Shown: one piece after another, positions 34,841 to 47,620 of the stretch | Numbering within the stretch: position 1 is the stretch's first letter | Layout: every line of letters begins with the position of its first letter | Assembly (NCBI GenBank): GCA_936450465.1 | Contig: OW388296.1 | Coordinates: 10,227,867-10,291,866 of the forward strand | Direction: 5' to 3' | DNA: 64,000 nt | DNA from: Gibbula magus | Taxonomy: Eukaryota; Mollusca; Gastropoda; Trochida; Trochidae | The notes under the pieces: generated by a model | The model's input: only the letters and a program-made list of their open reading frames with translations | Told to the model about the DNA's origin: nothing | Database searches by the model: none | Translations under genes and position numbers: made by a program

Positions 34841-37800
34841 TTACTTACCTCACTTGTTTGATTCTATTTCGAGCGGTTTTAATCATTGAATAGCACAGAA
34901 CATACATACGTATATACATTCTTGCATGTATGGTAGTGCTCAGTTGTTCCTAGCGTCAAAATACTTCATTGCCTCTTTTGAACAAGGGATTACTTCGCAA
35001 ATATTATGAACACTTATCTAATATATTCATTATTCGTTTGTATCAATAATCAGCGAAACGTTTTACTTTTAGAAATGTAATGATGTAATGAATTCAGAAT
35101 GTTCTCATTTTTGACGTTTTCAAATTCGCCAGTACCCTACAAATTTTAATTAATTCGAACTCTTGCAATTAGTCTCCAATTTAGATATTGAGATGACCCA
35201 CTCACTGTTAGTCTGTTGACAGCAGTGAAGGGGGTACATGAAACGTCTATATTAAGTTCTTATTAATTTCATATGTTTACAATTTCGGCCGCTTTCTCAA
35301 TACGATACAGGGATTATCAAAGACATCTTACGATTTTGACGGGTATTATGTATGAAAAGCCTTTTCACACAAGTGTCCTTCCCCTAAAAAAATATATATT
35401 AAGTTTATATATATGTAGTCAGTTTATAACAAGACGTTTCCACAATATACTCTCCGGTTTGCATTCAAATGAAAATAATCCAAAATGAATATACCACTCT
35501 TTTCTAAAATCTCAGACAATTCCTGAGTGTTTAACCATCAAGTCAGTGAACCGTATCTCCTGAACATCCCAGTGACCACGTGTGTGTATCTCTGAGTCAA
35601 CTACACACGTGTCAAAACACTCCGATTGAAATAACAGTATTGGCGACAATACGAATATATACGTATTTTTTAATTGGTTTATGGTAATACCCAAACAAAC
35701 TGCCCCTTTGCAATACACACTTATCCCAGTATACCCAGTATATCATATTCCATTTAGCTCGTTAAGAGGGTGACTTGGCTACTCATAGGATGACTAGTGA
35801 TGGTAATTAGATACTACAGTACTGTACTGTATACATACTGGTTCATTTCAAATTTTGTTTGAGAGCTTAATGAACAATTTACATGTTTTTTGTTTGTAAT
35901 TTTAAGTTGACAATGTTGCATAATGTAAGCGTTAATACAGCGTGGTAATAGTTTAATAGGTTTGCTACAAGTTTGAGATTCAAGTAAAATAGACAGGCAG
36001 ATGTCATGACTTTGTTTATGATATTTAACGGTTAACAACATTTATTATGTTTCAAATATTTTGGTACGGTTGTTGGAAGTGTGATAATATCTAAATGTCC
36101 ATGTAGTTACATAAACATTGCTTGCTACACGTTTGTATTTCGTATTCATATTGCAATAAAGGATTTGAAAGCATTATCTTTTCAAGTTATCATACAATAC
36201 CGAGATGAAGTGAACATGGTATTTGTCAAGAATTGACAGATATTTTATTTATTATGTCAATATTTCTGTGAAAATTTCACTGTTGGAGTTGACAGATTCC
36301 AAAGGCAGCGGTTCAAAAGTACATCCATTGTGTTGTTGGGGGGGGGGGGGGGGGGGGGGGTCAAATATGACAAACGTTATAAATTATCTTATTTTATCGA
36401 GAAGTACCAACTGTTACTGAAAACTACCATTTTGATGATACTCGACTTAGTATATTGACAATATGAAGGTAAAAGTATCGATTTCTGATCGAAAACCGGA
36501 CAATGCACCTCGTCTGGCTCGCGCCAATGAGTCAACCGTAGTTTTGGAATCTTATTTAAACCAGACAAAATAACAAACTTGGGTTGATAAAAAATGTTCG
36601 ACAAGTCATATAACTACTGCATGTGCATGTAAATAGGACGTGTAGTTTCTGCACATGCATAATGATGTTACTTTTAATTATTGGAAACTAGTAATTATGA
36701 CATGTTTGGCGACTGGGGATGAATATGCAAGCTGAGTGAATTTGTATTAAAGCCAAATAAAAATTTATGAAACACAATTGATGCACCTTTAAATGACATC
36801 ATACATAACAACCTTACATTTGGAGTTTTAAATAACTTTTTTCCAACAGCCTATGCATGTGTTTTCTGTGTTGATTTATACAGAACACAATACGATAATC
36901 ATATATGATTGTTATTATTATTATTACTGCCTTTCTAATATCGCATGTTATATAATACTGTGCGTTAGATCTATAAGAACATTTGAACGAATGTTGGCCA
37001 CCCCTAATAGGCTGGTGGGAGATACACAAATAATTAAGTGAGGGTGGGTACATGATTATTAGTTAATGTTCATTCCCGCCACCTGTAATTACATCAACTA
37101 GCGAATTCCCATGGCCAGTGAAGGGTGACGTCCTCCCATGCACATTATGTAAGACCAGGGACTTTCTAATACAAGCACTGTTAAAATCATTAGATTATCG
37201 CATTAAATTAATTTTGTTACTTCATTTGTCAAAATCACTCCATGTCTTTTGCTTGGAATATGTATAATGATATGTGATGTTTATTCAATATTTCAGTATG
37301 CATCTGATAGACATGAGAGGTCATAACTAGTTAATAACTGTCAAAGCTATGACGATTTTTTGGGTCTCACATATAATGCACCACCATCAGCCTAGTTGTG
37401 ATATCCATGGGTTTGCACATAATTGATACAATCAGCCTTTGATGTCCAGTTGAAAGTGTTAAACCTATGAGAAAGGCAAATACGTCACACATTAAGATGG
37501 ATTTAGAAACATGTTTCCTTCATTATATAAGTACATAAGCCAATAAATAGTTTCCAGTCACCAAAGTCAATCTCTTAAAAGTCAGCAATTCCTACATGAT
37601 AATCTTAGGCATATTATAACTGTTGTAACAAAATAAATTCATTATCTCAAAGTTACATTATTTACATTTGTTACATTTACATTCTCAATAACTAGCGCTA
37701 TTAGTTCCTGGTCGAGAATGTCATCTGATCGGAGATGAATTTGCAGTGTAATGCACACAGATCGGAAACATATAAGTGCTAATGTGGTCACTCTATCGAA

Positions 37801-37879
37801 ATCTTACTACATTTGTATATATATTGGCGTTCTCGTCACACAGGGGTCAGAGGCTTTGTACCGGTAATTAATTACCTGT
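34841..37879. other. Non-coding stretch with one poly-G tract
   Basis: About 3 kb of AT-rich DNA with no recognised coding region. A run of 23 G lies at 36338-36360. A short ATT repeat lies near 36911-36926. Confidence 0.5.
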
Positions 37880-38704
37880 CGGCCTTAATAAGTTGACCGA
37901 ATACTCATGTTACGTAATACCGAGTGGACGCTTGTTCAACAGAAGGGTATTCTGAGAGTCAAAACAAAAGTCTGATATATCACTTAAACCGCATTTGCAT
38001 GGCTATATTGCAATTGTTCTATATCTTTATATAGCTGTAACCTGCACTCAGTTGTGTATAAATAATCAGTCATGGTGACCGATGTTTTGTGGGCAATAGC
38101 ACTTACACTTACCGGAACTATTTGAAACACTCGCCTTTAGCCAGACATTAGTGTTCAACTTAAAAAAGTCATAATATTTCAAGAGTCAACATTTCATTGA
38201 AGTGAATATTTTATAGAAGAGAATACTGTTGAAACGTCTATTCAAAACGATACTTCATATATATATAAACTCAATATATGTTGTAAACATTTTACTAATA
38301 GTAGCGACTTCAGATTTACTGAGCTTATCATTTTGCATTATGTAAATTACTTTATCAGTTGGGCTAAGTAAAGGAAGCAGAGAGTGCCTGCAATAATAAT
38401 AGTTGATGATGATGAGTACGGAGATTTAACGAGCGATTTCAGCGGAGCTGTTCTCTCACTCGGGTCGCAAGGACCATTAATAAAGTTTCGAATGATTCCA
38501 AAGGAGGATAATTTTGATGCCACGGTCGAAAAGGGTGGAGGCAAATTTTGAAATTTTGAATAGTACCTAGGCAAGATTAAATAATAAAAGTCTCTCATAA
38601 CTCTTTATATAGAGTGGCTCATTGCATTTTAAAACATATTTTATGTGTGTGTACATTGTCTGTACTTTTGTGAGACTTAAATAAACTATCTGTCTGTCTG
38701 TCTG
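37880..38704 (+). mobile_element. LINE-type 3' fragment, forward strand
   Basis: It shares with the reverse-strand fragment at 34168-34840 the blocks AGTTGACCGAATACTCATG (37890-37908), GTAACCTGCACT and GTGTATAAAT (38038-38062), AGTCTCTCATAAC (38589-38601), and the tail AATAAACTATCTGTCTGTCT ending at 38704. The middle part (38080-38560) does not match and contains a 59-codon open stretch ending near 38550 that I do not recognise. Confidence 0.65.
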
Positions 38705-40153
<1,449 letters not shown>

Positions 40154-40358
40154 GCCATTTAATATCACAATAATACAATATGAATAAATGATATATTATA
40201 AACAGATAAACACTTTCTAAAGTAAACAGACGCGCAACCACATCACACGGCACACTTCTTCACATCCTGTCGTTCACTCACAATAATGGCTCGCTCATCC
40301 GACTATACTCAATCATGTCATCTCTTACACACTCACATAAATAGATACACAACTATCA

Positions 40359-40396
40359 GATACATACAGACATACATACATACACACATACACACA

Positions 40397-40444
<48 letters not shown>

Positions 40445-40466
40445 TACATACATACATACATACACC
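40359..40466. repeat. (TACA)n and (CA)n microsatellite
   Basis: A compound ATACA/CACA repeat. It directly abuts the LINE fragment on the reverse strand, replacing its downstream coding sequence after the residues RGDMG. Confidence 0.95.
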
Positions 40467-40865
40467 CATATCACCTCTAGTGGCGATATTTGAAGATGTA
40501 CTGTTAGCTCCAAGAAAAAACCGATAGGCTCGATTTTGAACAGTATTAATTTCTTTATGTACATAAAGCCCACATATTGCCGCTCCGTAGCTGAGAATAG
40601 GTTGTACTAATGAGTTGTACAAAACTTAGTACAGAGCGCACCCAGAGCTCTACCGGCCGATTTTACCAGTTTATGTATGGCTAATTTAAAATCAAGGCGT
40701 TCATCAAACCAAAAGCCGAGGTTCTTATAGGAGTCTCAGTAATGCAAATAAATATCCCCACATGCAAACTTGAATTGAGAACAGCATCGCGATCTGGGCC
40801 TAATGTGTAGGATTTGACTAATAGATCGACCAATCGTAGTTTTATTAGTCATTGAAATTATCAAA
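40467..40865 (-). pseudogene. LINE reverse transcriptase fragment (LINE-C)
   Basis: The reverse strand reads FKFACGDIYLHY, a stop, then YKNLGFWFDERLDFKLAIHK, LVKSAGRALGALCTKF and, after a frameshift, YNSLVQPILSYGAAICG, INTVQNRAYRFFLGA and SNIATRGDMG. This is the region just after the polymerase active site in many LINEs (YKYLGFW ... VQNRAxRFFLG). Both ends are lost; the 3' side is cut by the (CA)n tract. It may belong to the same lineage as the C-terminal fragment at 34468, but the two do not overlap. Confidence 0.82.
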
Positions 40866-41468
40866 GTTCCAACAGAAAGCTATGCAGAAAAATACAGAAG
40901 GTTCATATCTCCCATTCTCCAGACAGCCATTTGTCAGCCAGTTCTTAGAAATAGATTAACGTAACACCCATGACTGAAATGGAACAGTGAAATAGGACAT
41001 CCTACTAAATAGTAGCCTTTATTGGTATAGTCTGTCCTCGTATCGCCTACACCTATCGCCTACGCCACAATCAAAACAAATTCTACTTTCTACATTCTAC
41101 TTCTAGAATGCCCATCAAAGATGTCTACATTCTACGCACAGTTTATGGCCCGGGAACAATGAAGGTGCTCGATACAAGTCAAGATACGGCGATTACATAA
41201 TATTGTTTTAACGGTACATATACATTGCTTTAATATATATATATATATATATATATCCCTTACATTAAACAAAAGACTTAGTCATGCAGTCGGATGCATG
41301 TACACATTGTATGAAATATATGTTACCATTTATCACATCCTTGTTTCACAATAAATATGACATCAATAACCAGAAAGTAAAATAACATAAGCATAAGATT
41401 GTAATGTCATATTTACACTCTATTTCGAGGTAAGAAAGTGCCAAAGCATAATTAACTCTGAGTATTTA
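40866..41468. other. Non-coding stretch with a short (TA)n
   Basis: Nothing coding was seen. A TA repeat lies at about 41235-41256. The last three bases, TTA (41466-41468), match the three bases after the right end of the next element. Confidence 0.5.
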
Positions 41469-42150
41469 CACAGCAAAAATGACTGAGTATCCTGCAATCT
41501 GGAAACCAACTGGAAACTGGGTAATAGGAGTATCCACTTGGTATCCATCTGCTGAAACTAGGTAACCTGGTTTCCAACAAGATCCATATTGGATTCTATA
41601 ACATTAAGTATTTCCGTGATGGAAACCAACTGGAAACATTGATTATGTGTTTCATGTTGGTTTCCATTCCTGGAAATTGCAATCAATGTTTCCATGAAAT
41701 GGAAATCAACATGAAACCACAATATGAAGTTTCATGTTAGTTTCCATTCCTGTAAATTGCAATTATTGATTCCAGAAAATGGAAACCAACATGAAACTAT
41801 CAAGTGAGGTTTCATGTTGGTTTCCATTCCTGGAAATCTGCATTGAAGGATTCCATTAAATGGAAACCAACATGAAACTACTACAGCACACATGACTGAG
41901 TATCCTGAAATCGGGAAACCAACTGTTAACTTGGTAATAGGGGTATCCACTTGCTATCCTATTCCTGAAACTTGGCAACCTGGTTTCCAACTAGAATCCA
42001 TTTTGGACTCTATGATATGTAATATTTCCGTAAGGGAAACCAACATGAAACTCTAAAGTGAAGTTTCATGCTGGTTTCCATTAGTGTAAATTACAATTAT
42101 TGTTTCCCGAAAATGGAAACCAACATGAAACTATCAAGTGTTATGTAGTG
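41469..42150. repeat. Left subterminal block, duplicated about 413 bp apart
   Basis: The end-like sequence ATGACTGAGTATCCTG followed by a GGAAACCAACTG-type stretch occurs at about 41479 and again at 41892. Later shared landmarks are GGTAATAGG(A/G)GTATCCACTTG, AACCTGGTTTCCAAC and TATTTCCGT. Between them are palindromic pairs such as GGAAACCAACATGAAAC and TTTCATGTTGGTTTCC. So the left end contains a second, internal copy of itself with a degraded TIR. Confidence 0.8.
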
Positions 42151-44159
42151 TAATGTAGTGTAATGGAAACAGATAATGAAATAATTAAGAACCCGTGTAT
42201 CCATTTGTTAACCATTTGTTCAAATCAAAAGACCCATAGAAACCAAATTAGTTATCCATTATTTAAAACTGCACGTGTATTCAAAGCAAAGAACTAGAAA
42301 TTCAATATTAATTATTATGATAAACATGTTCAAATAAATTGTTCAGATGAAGCTTTAACAAAGGATGGTTAACTATACTTTTGAGAAAAATATTGTCTTG
42401 CAAATGTTATATTTATATAAACAAGTAAATAACTGAAACCCTTGATTGATATGATATGATATGTACCGTATTCCATTTCATTTCGACAATGCCATTAACT
42501 TATATCAACCATGATATGGTTTTTTTTGTATTATTCATTGTATTGCGTGTGTAATGTTGGACTTACTTTTTAACATCTACACAATAATATCAATTACACT
42601 CTAAGATTCAGTGAGCCTTAATTTAGTAATTAGATGTAGGTCAAATGTATGCTCCGTATCGCCGGGCGCTCTCTGTCCACCATATGGTGTTATATAATAG
42701 CCAGACCATGTGCTCTCCCAGACAAAGAGCTTTGTTCATCATCCACATTTTGGCGCGATTATTTGCCAGTATAACCCGTGACTGAATGAAGAAACAGAAT
42801 CTTGTCTGCCGGGTGTACGTGAACTTCAGTGGCAACAACTGTTGTCATTCACGGAGGGCAAAACAACATGATATTTCTACAACTGCATGCAGGTACAGTT
42901 CATGTTTTTCTTATTGTGTGTCCAATATGCTAATTATTGAAATAACAATTTAAATAAAGTTGATTAAATACCTTCGAAATATTGTATCGAAACGATGTCA
43001 ATGATTATTGTATCAAGACAGACTCTACTTTCTTGATTCATACGAATACATAGAAATTACATTCTAAATTTTTTTATCCCCTTTATATTTAGTAAGAATA
43101 TTAAATAGCCTTTTGAATATTCATGTTTCTTTGATTGATTTGATACTTTTATAACATTTCAGCATTCCTGCACTTATGGGAAACTTGAAGAAGGCGATAG
43201 ATGACCTCTCACCTTAGCCTACAACAGGTACAAGTGTTTCAAAACTTAACCTAAGAACTAATGTAATAATTGCAGTATACAACATAATAATATCTGGCAA
43301 ATCAGAACTTATGATTGTGTTTCTTACTAAAACACTTTAAATAAGTAAAATAGAGGTTGTACCACTTTCAATTAATGTTGGTCATTAATATCATTTTTAC
43401 TTTTACAGCCTAGAAGAACATGAAGGAAGCATGTGGTCGGTCAAAGACTTCTGCGCTTGAAGATGAGCATACCATGTGGTCGAATGATCATTCCCATTGA
43501 GGACACAGAACGTATTAAGCTGAAGCCGAAGCGTTTGAAATCACCCCGGAGGATTAGTGATGTAATTTTCCCCGGGCTGTTTACCCGAGGAAAATAAAAC
43601 CACCTTTTCATAACATACATTGAATAGTGATTGGCCGGCAGCACAGTATAAATCGAGAATATAACCACAGAATTATCAGTGATACTATTTCTTAATCAGC
43701 AGCAATGCCCTGTTATTTTACCTCGTCATCCAGTTATGGCATTTTGCTGGATGATTTATGAAGTAATTTTAAATAATACAATTTTTAAATGTATATCTAG
43801 GATCTTCATAAATAAGATCACTATATGGTATTGTGTACTTGATATCATTTGAATACATTCCTTAGATTTGACTGTCAGATGTATTCTCCTTTTTGCAGCA
43901 TTAGTCAAGTATTGACACTTACGTAATAAACTTCATAATACAACACACTTGTTTTGTATTACTAGTACAACAGGCAAAATGTCTTTTCTTGTTTGCAATT
44001 AGATATGATTAGATTGACTTTGCTATTGGCACTTTATGTAATGAACTTTATAACAAAGTACAATTATTTTTATCATTACTAGAATTATTTTCACCGAAGC
44101 ATTATTGCTCTTAATGAAGATAGCAGTTGCTGTAGGTGTTGACACTGCATTCATTTAAA
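42151..44159 (+). other. Interior of the TIR element; possible spliced transcript
   Basis: No transposase frame is visible. Three segments on the plus strand have intron-exon style borders: one ending AG/GTACAG at 42892, one from TTTCAG/C at 43163 to CAG/GTACAAG at 43227, and one from TTTTACAG/CC at 43409 with AATAAA at about 43593. The third opens with LEEHEGSMWSVKDFCA and a stop. Frames through the other segments contain stops, so this would be a non-coding or decayed transcript, perhaps a captured host fragment. Confidence 0.25.
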
Positions 44160-44179
44160 TCATAACATGCAAATGCCAA

Positions 44180-44830
44180 CCATGGACACCAGGTTGAAAC
44201 CTACAGTAAACCATTACACTGAAACCTACAGTAAACCTTAACATGGAAACCAGACTGAAACCTACAATAAACCATTACACTGAAATCACACTGAAACCAC
44301 ACTGAAACCTACAGTAAACCATTACACTGAAACCAGACTGAAACCTACAGTAAACCATTATACTAAAACCACACTGAAACCTACAGTAAACCTCAACATG
44401 GAAACTAGGTTGAAACCTACAGTAAACCGTAACATGGAAACCAGACTGAAACCAACAATAAACCTTAACATGGAAACCAGACTGAAACCAACAGTAAACC
44501 TGAACATGGAAACCAAGTTGAAACCAAGTGTAAACTAAGAAATATGGAAACCAAGTGGAAACCAAGTGGAAACCAAGTGGAAACCAAGTGGAAACTATCA
44601 CATGGAAACTGAGTTGAAACCAAAAAGAAAGTTATTCATGGAAACCAGATGGATACCACTTGGAGGAGTGGGTAATTATTCGCACTGGATACCATCCGGA
44701 TACTGGTGCAAAATTCAGTTTCAGTGTTGCTGGAAACCACATGGAAACTTATAAAAACTGTCTGGATACCAACTGGAAATACTGGTTTCCATTTGGTATC
44801 CTGTTAGTTTCAGTGTTCTGGAAACCAGCT
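44180..44830. repeat. Right subterminal array of GAAACC(T/A)ACAGTAAACC units
   Basis: At 44180-44540 a degenerate unit of about 40 bases (AACATGGAAACCAGACTGAA, then ACCTACAGTAAACCTT) recurs roughly nine times. It is followed by GGAAACCAAGT repeats (44545-44600) and a mirrored stretch with GGTTTCCATTTGGTATCC near 44781. These resemble the left block in motif, mostly in opposite orientation. Confidence 0.85.
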
Positions 44831-44846
44831 CATTTTTGCTGTGTTA

Positions 44847-45224
44847 GGTGAGAACGTTAAAGAGAAGCAGGAAAACACCAAAAGACATACCCCTAAAAGT
44901 TTCTATTTATATAATTACTCCAAGTGTACGGCTAGCAGATGTTGCTAATTCCTCAGAAATGAAAGTGAATTACAATTACAAATAATTTTTTATTCTTTAT
45001 TGCGTAAGTACTTTACACGACGCTGAATTACACTTAACACAATGTGTGTGTGTACTTGATATAAACGTTTATACATATATTTACTTTACTAGCGTATCAT
45101 TATTCATTAGCGTGTCATTGACACTCATGTATATTCAATTATGTTAATTGATGCACATACCGTTGACTAACAACCCGTTGTAGGTATTTCTTGTGTGAAG
45201 GGTCAGTCAAACCATAAATTAATA
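44847..45224. other. Non-coding gap between the TIR element and arm 2
   Basis: AT-rich, nothing recognised. Confidence 0.45.
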
Positions 45225-46187
45225 AACTAATATAACAGTCAACATTTCAAACTAAACCAAAGTCAATAGAATAGAAATATTAATATTTCATGATATATGC
45301 AAACTTCGTCAAAGTCAATACATATTTCCAAAGTCAACATAAGTCAACAATTCGCTTAACTCAAAATATCTTTTAAAAGTCAACATTTCATAGTAAATAT
45401 GTGATTAAAGTCAACATTTCACTAAATTCAAAATATCTTTTTTAAAGTCACCAAAGTTAACATTTTATATAAGTTAAACTTAAACTACACAACATTTCAC
45501 TAAAATGAATATTTCAAAAGTCAACCATTCATATAACTCAAAATATGTATTAAAATCAACAAGTCCATATTTTATCAAAGTAACACTTCCACCAAAATCA
45601 ATAAATATTTTAAAAGGCAATATTTCCAAAGTCAACATTTCACAAACATTCTATTTTTTCCAAAGTCAACATTTCACAAACATTCTATTTTGTCCAAAGT
45701 CAACATTTCACAAACATTTTTTTTTTAAAGTCAACATTTCACAACCATTATATGTTTGCCAAAGTCAACATTGGCCCATGGGAAATCCGCCCATGGGAAA
45801 CCTGGCCCATGGGCGAAGTCTCGCCCATTGGCGAAATCTCGCCCATGGGAAATCTCGCCCATGGGAAAAAAAATTCCTTTGCATTGGGGGAGTTCACAAA
45901 TACCTAAAATATGTTACTGCTAGACCCATTATTAAAAAATAGAAAATAAGTTTTGTGTAACTCAAATTTTAACAACCTCTCGCCCATGGGCCGGCCCATG
46001 GGCGAACTTTCCCATGGGCATACCCATGGGCAAGGGGGTCTGTATCTCACGTACGGTGCGGGGTAGAAAGTTGGAATTTTCGTCAATATCTTAGTTAAAG
46101 TATAAAAATAGGTTTTTGATAGAATTTGAACTTCTCACTTATGTTATTTACGTTGGTCAATTATGGAATCGGGTCGCCTTACTAGGA
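45225..46187 (-). repeat. Inverted arm 2: CCCATGGG-rich dispersed repeat
   Basis: This is the reverse complement of arm 1. It begins with GTCAACATTTCA-type tandem units (45236-45770) and continues with nine perfect CCCATGGG octamers by eye (five at 45775-45865, four at 45983-46030). It then shares the ACGTACGGTGCGGGGTAGAA segment (46049-46068) and ends CGGGTCGCCTT at 46187. About 11 kb separates the arms. Confidence 0.9.
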
Positions 46188-46280
46188 CATCTAGACCTTC
46201 TCACACTCAATTATTGACAGACGTTCAGGAAGCTGATAAAAGGAAGACCTGAAACCTTGTCAAATGTGCTTCATACTCGG

Positions 46281-46440
46281 CTAGGTTTCTTCTAGTTCAA
46301 GTCTTACTTGACCATCAGACATATTATACATCCACCGAGAGAAGCCCATTGACTGATCACGACCCCCTACTGACGCATTACGCTGATGCTTCTTTGCACC
46401 GAGACAATTCTCGTCGCCTACCACTGGACAAAAGGTGGTG
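46281..46440 (-). other. Unrecognised protein-like open frame on the reverse strand
   Basis: The reverse strand reads FCPVVGDENCLGAKKHQRNA, then SVGGRDQSMGFSRWMYNMSD and GQVRLELEET before a stop at 46281. Residue composition is balanced and unlike translated AT-rich noise, so it could be an old coding fragment of a gene or transposon. No family was recognised. The upstream part of the same frame runs into a palindromic GGATCCGG/CCGGATTC cluster (46452-46526). Confidence 0.25.
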
Positions 46441-46451
46441 GAATCCGCTTG

Positions 46452-46526
46452 CCGGATCCTTCCGGATTGTTCAGGATCCGACAATATTTGGGAGAATCCG
46501 GAAGAATCCGGCAAATCGATTCAGCT
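46452..46526. repeat. Imperfect palindrome of CCGGATCC-type motifs
   Basis: TTGCCGGATCCTTCCGGATT on the left and AATCCGGAAGAATCCGGCAA on the right form a 20-bp stem with one mismatch, around a loop that itself holds TCAGGATCCGA. Confidence 0.75.
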
Positions 46527-46574
46527 ACTTTTTGTCCTGTGTACATAGCTGTCAACTTGCTACTTTTTGATTGA

Positions 46575-47099
46575 GGTTACCCATGTCATTTAATTTAATA
46601 TAGGTAGCATATAGCCTAGAGCGAATGACGAGTTTATATTGTAATAATATATTTTTTATTCTCCTAACTAACATTTCTTTGACTGAAGTACTATAATGCA
46701 AATTAAGTTGAATATTGTTACAAAAAGATTATGAATAGACATGTTTTGATGAGGGACATCAACTCCTGAGTCTTAAAAAACCCAAATCGTTTCAGAATTG
46801 CAGTCATGATCGATTATTCTGTCAATACGATATCTATAGTAAAAGGGGCTTTTGACTTTTAGCAATGTTTATGTGTATCTGTTTTCAAAACATGCATTAT
46901 GTGAACCATTTAAAGAGCACTGTTGTAAAACAATTTATTGTCCTCTGTGGTACCTGTAACTGCTTGTATATTAATTTTCTGTTTATGTACAACACTCACA
47001 GGTATATTATACATAGTGGGTTGATACGCATACGTCCAACAACTTTACCCTTTTTCTTCCATAACCTACTTTGCTTTGTTGAAATGTGGCACAAATCAG
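46575..47099. other. Non-coding stretch
   Basis: No feature recognised; only chance frames. Confidence 0.45.
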
Positions 47100-47620
47100 A
47101 ACTGGTAACTAGGTTCTTGGCCTATAGGTCATGGCCTGTGAGGCCCATATTGTGGGTCACAGGGTCACCAAACTACAATATAAACACCTCATTGACTAAA
47201 TAGTCTGTACAAAACGTTTCAGCCTTGTATGTCTTTTCGTTCTGGAGAAGAGGATGTAAATAAGTTTTAAGGTAATTAATTGCCTGTGAGACCCTAGGGC
47301 CACACGGTCACAAAATCTACACTTGAGAATCCCCATTGGCTAAGAAGATGAATATGGGTTTTTAGGTCATGTTTCCTGTGACCCATATTTGAGGTCACAG
47401 GGTCACGAAATCTCCAATTTAGAATCCCCATTGATCAAGGAGCCTGTACTCCACATAATAGCATTCTAGGACTTTTCATATTGGAGAAGATGAAAATAGG
47501 TTTGAGGTCATGACGATGAGACCCATATTTGGCGCAACTGGGTCACACAATCTACAACTTAGCATCCCCAGTCTCTAAGGAATATGTACACAACATTTCA
47601 GCTTATACTATATACTTGCA
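47100..47620 (+). repeat. Diverged ~145-bp repeat family, block 2
   Basis: Four units of the family seen at 10918-11790, with the GGTCACAGGGTCACC core at about 47154, 47299, 47391 and 47532, each followed by an ATCTACAATTTAGAATCCCC-like stretch and a GGAGAAGATG segment. One unit is shortened to about 92 bases. It is in the same orientation as block 1, 36 kb away. Confidence 0.78.

Larger units (their letters stand above)
41469..44843. mobile_element. Putative DNA transposon with TIRs and subterminal repeats
   Basis: The left end CACAGCAAAAATGA (41469-41482) is inverted at the right end (44830-44843). Both are flanked outside by TTA, a candidate 3-bp target duplication. Inside each end are several hundred bases of short repeats built on GGAAACC and its complement: about 41490-42150 on the left and 44180-44830 on the right. 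Three-base target duplications with long subterminal repeat arrays are known from CACTA/EnSpm-group (CMC) elements, but these usually start CACTR and no transposase is visible. PIF/Harbinger also uses TTA/TAA targets. I therefore call a non-autonomous TIR element of uncertain superfamily, 3375 bp. Confidence 0.65.
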
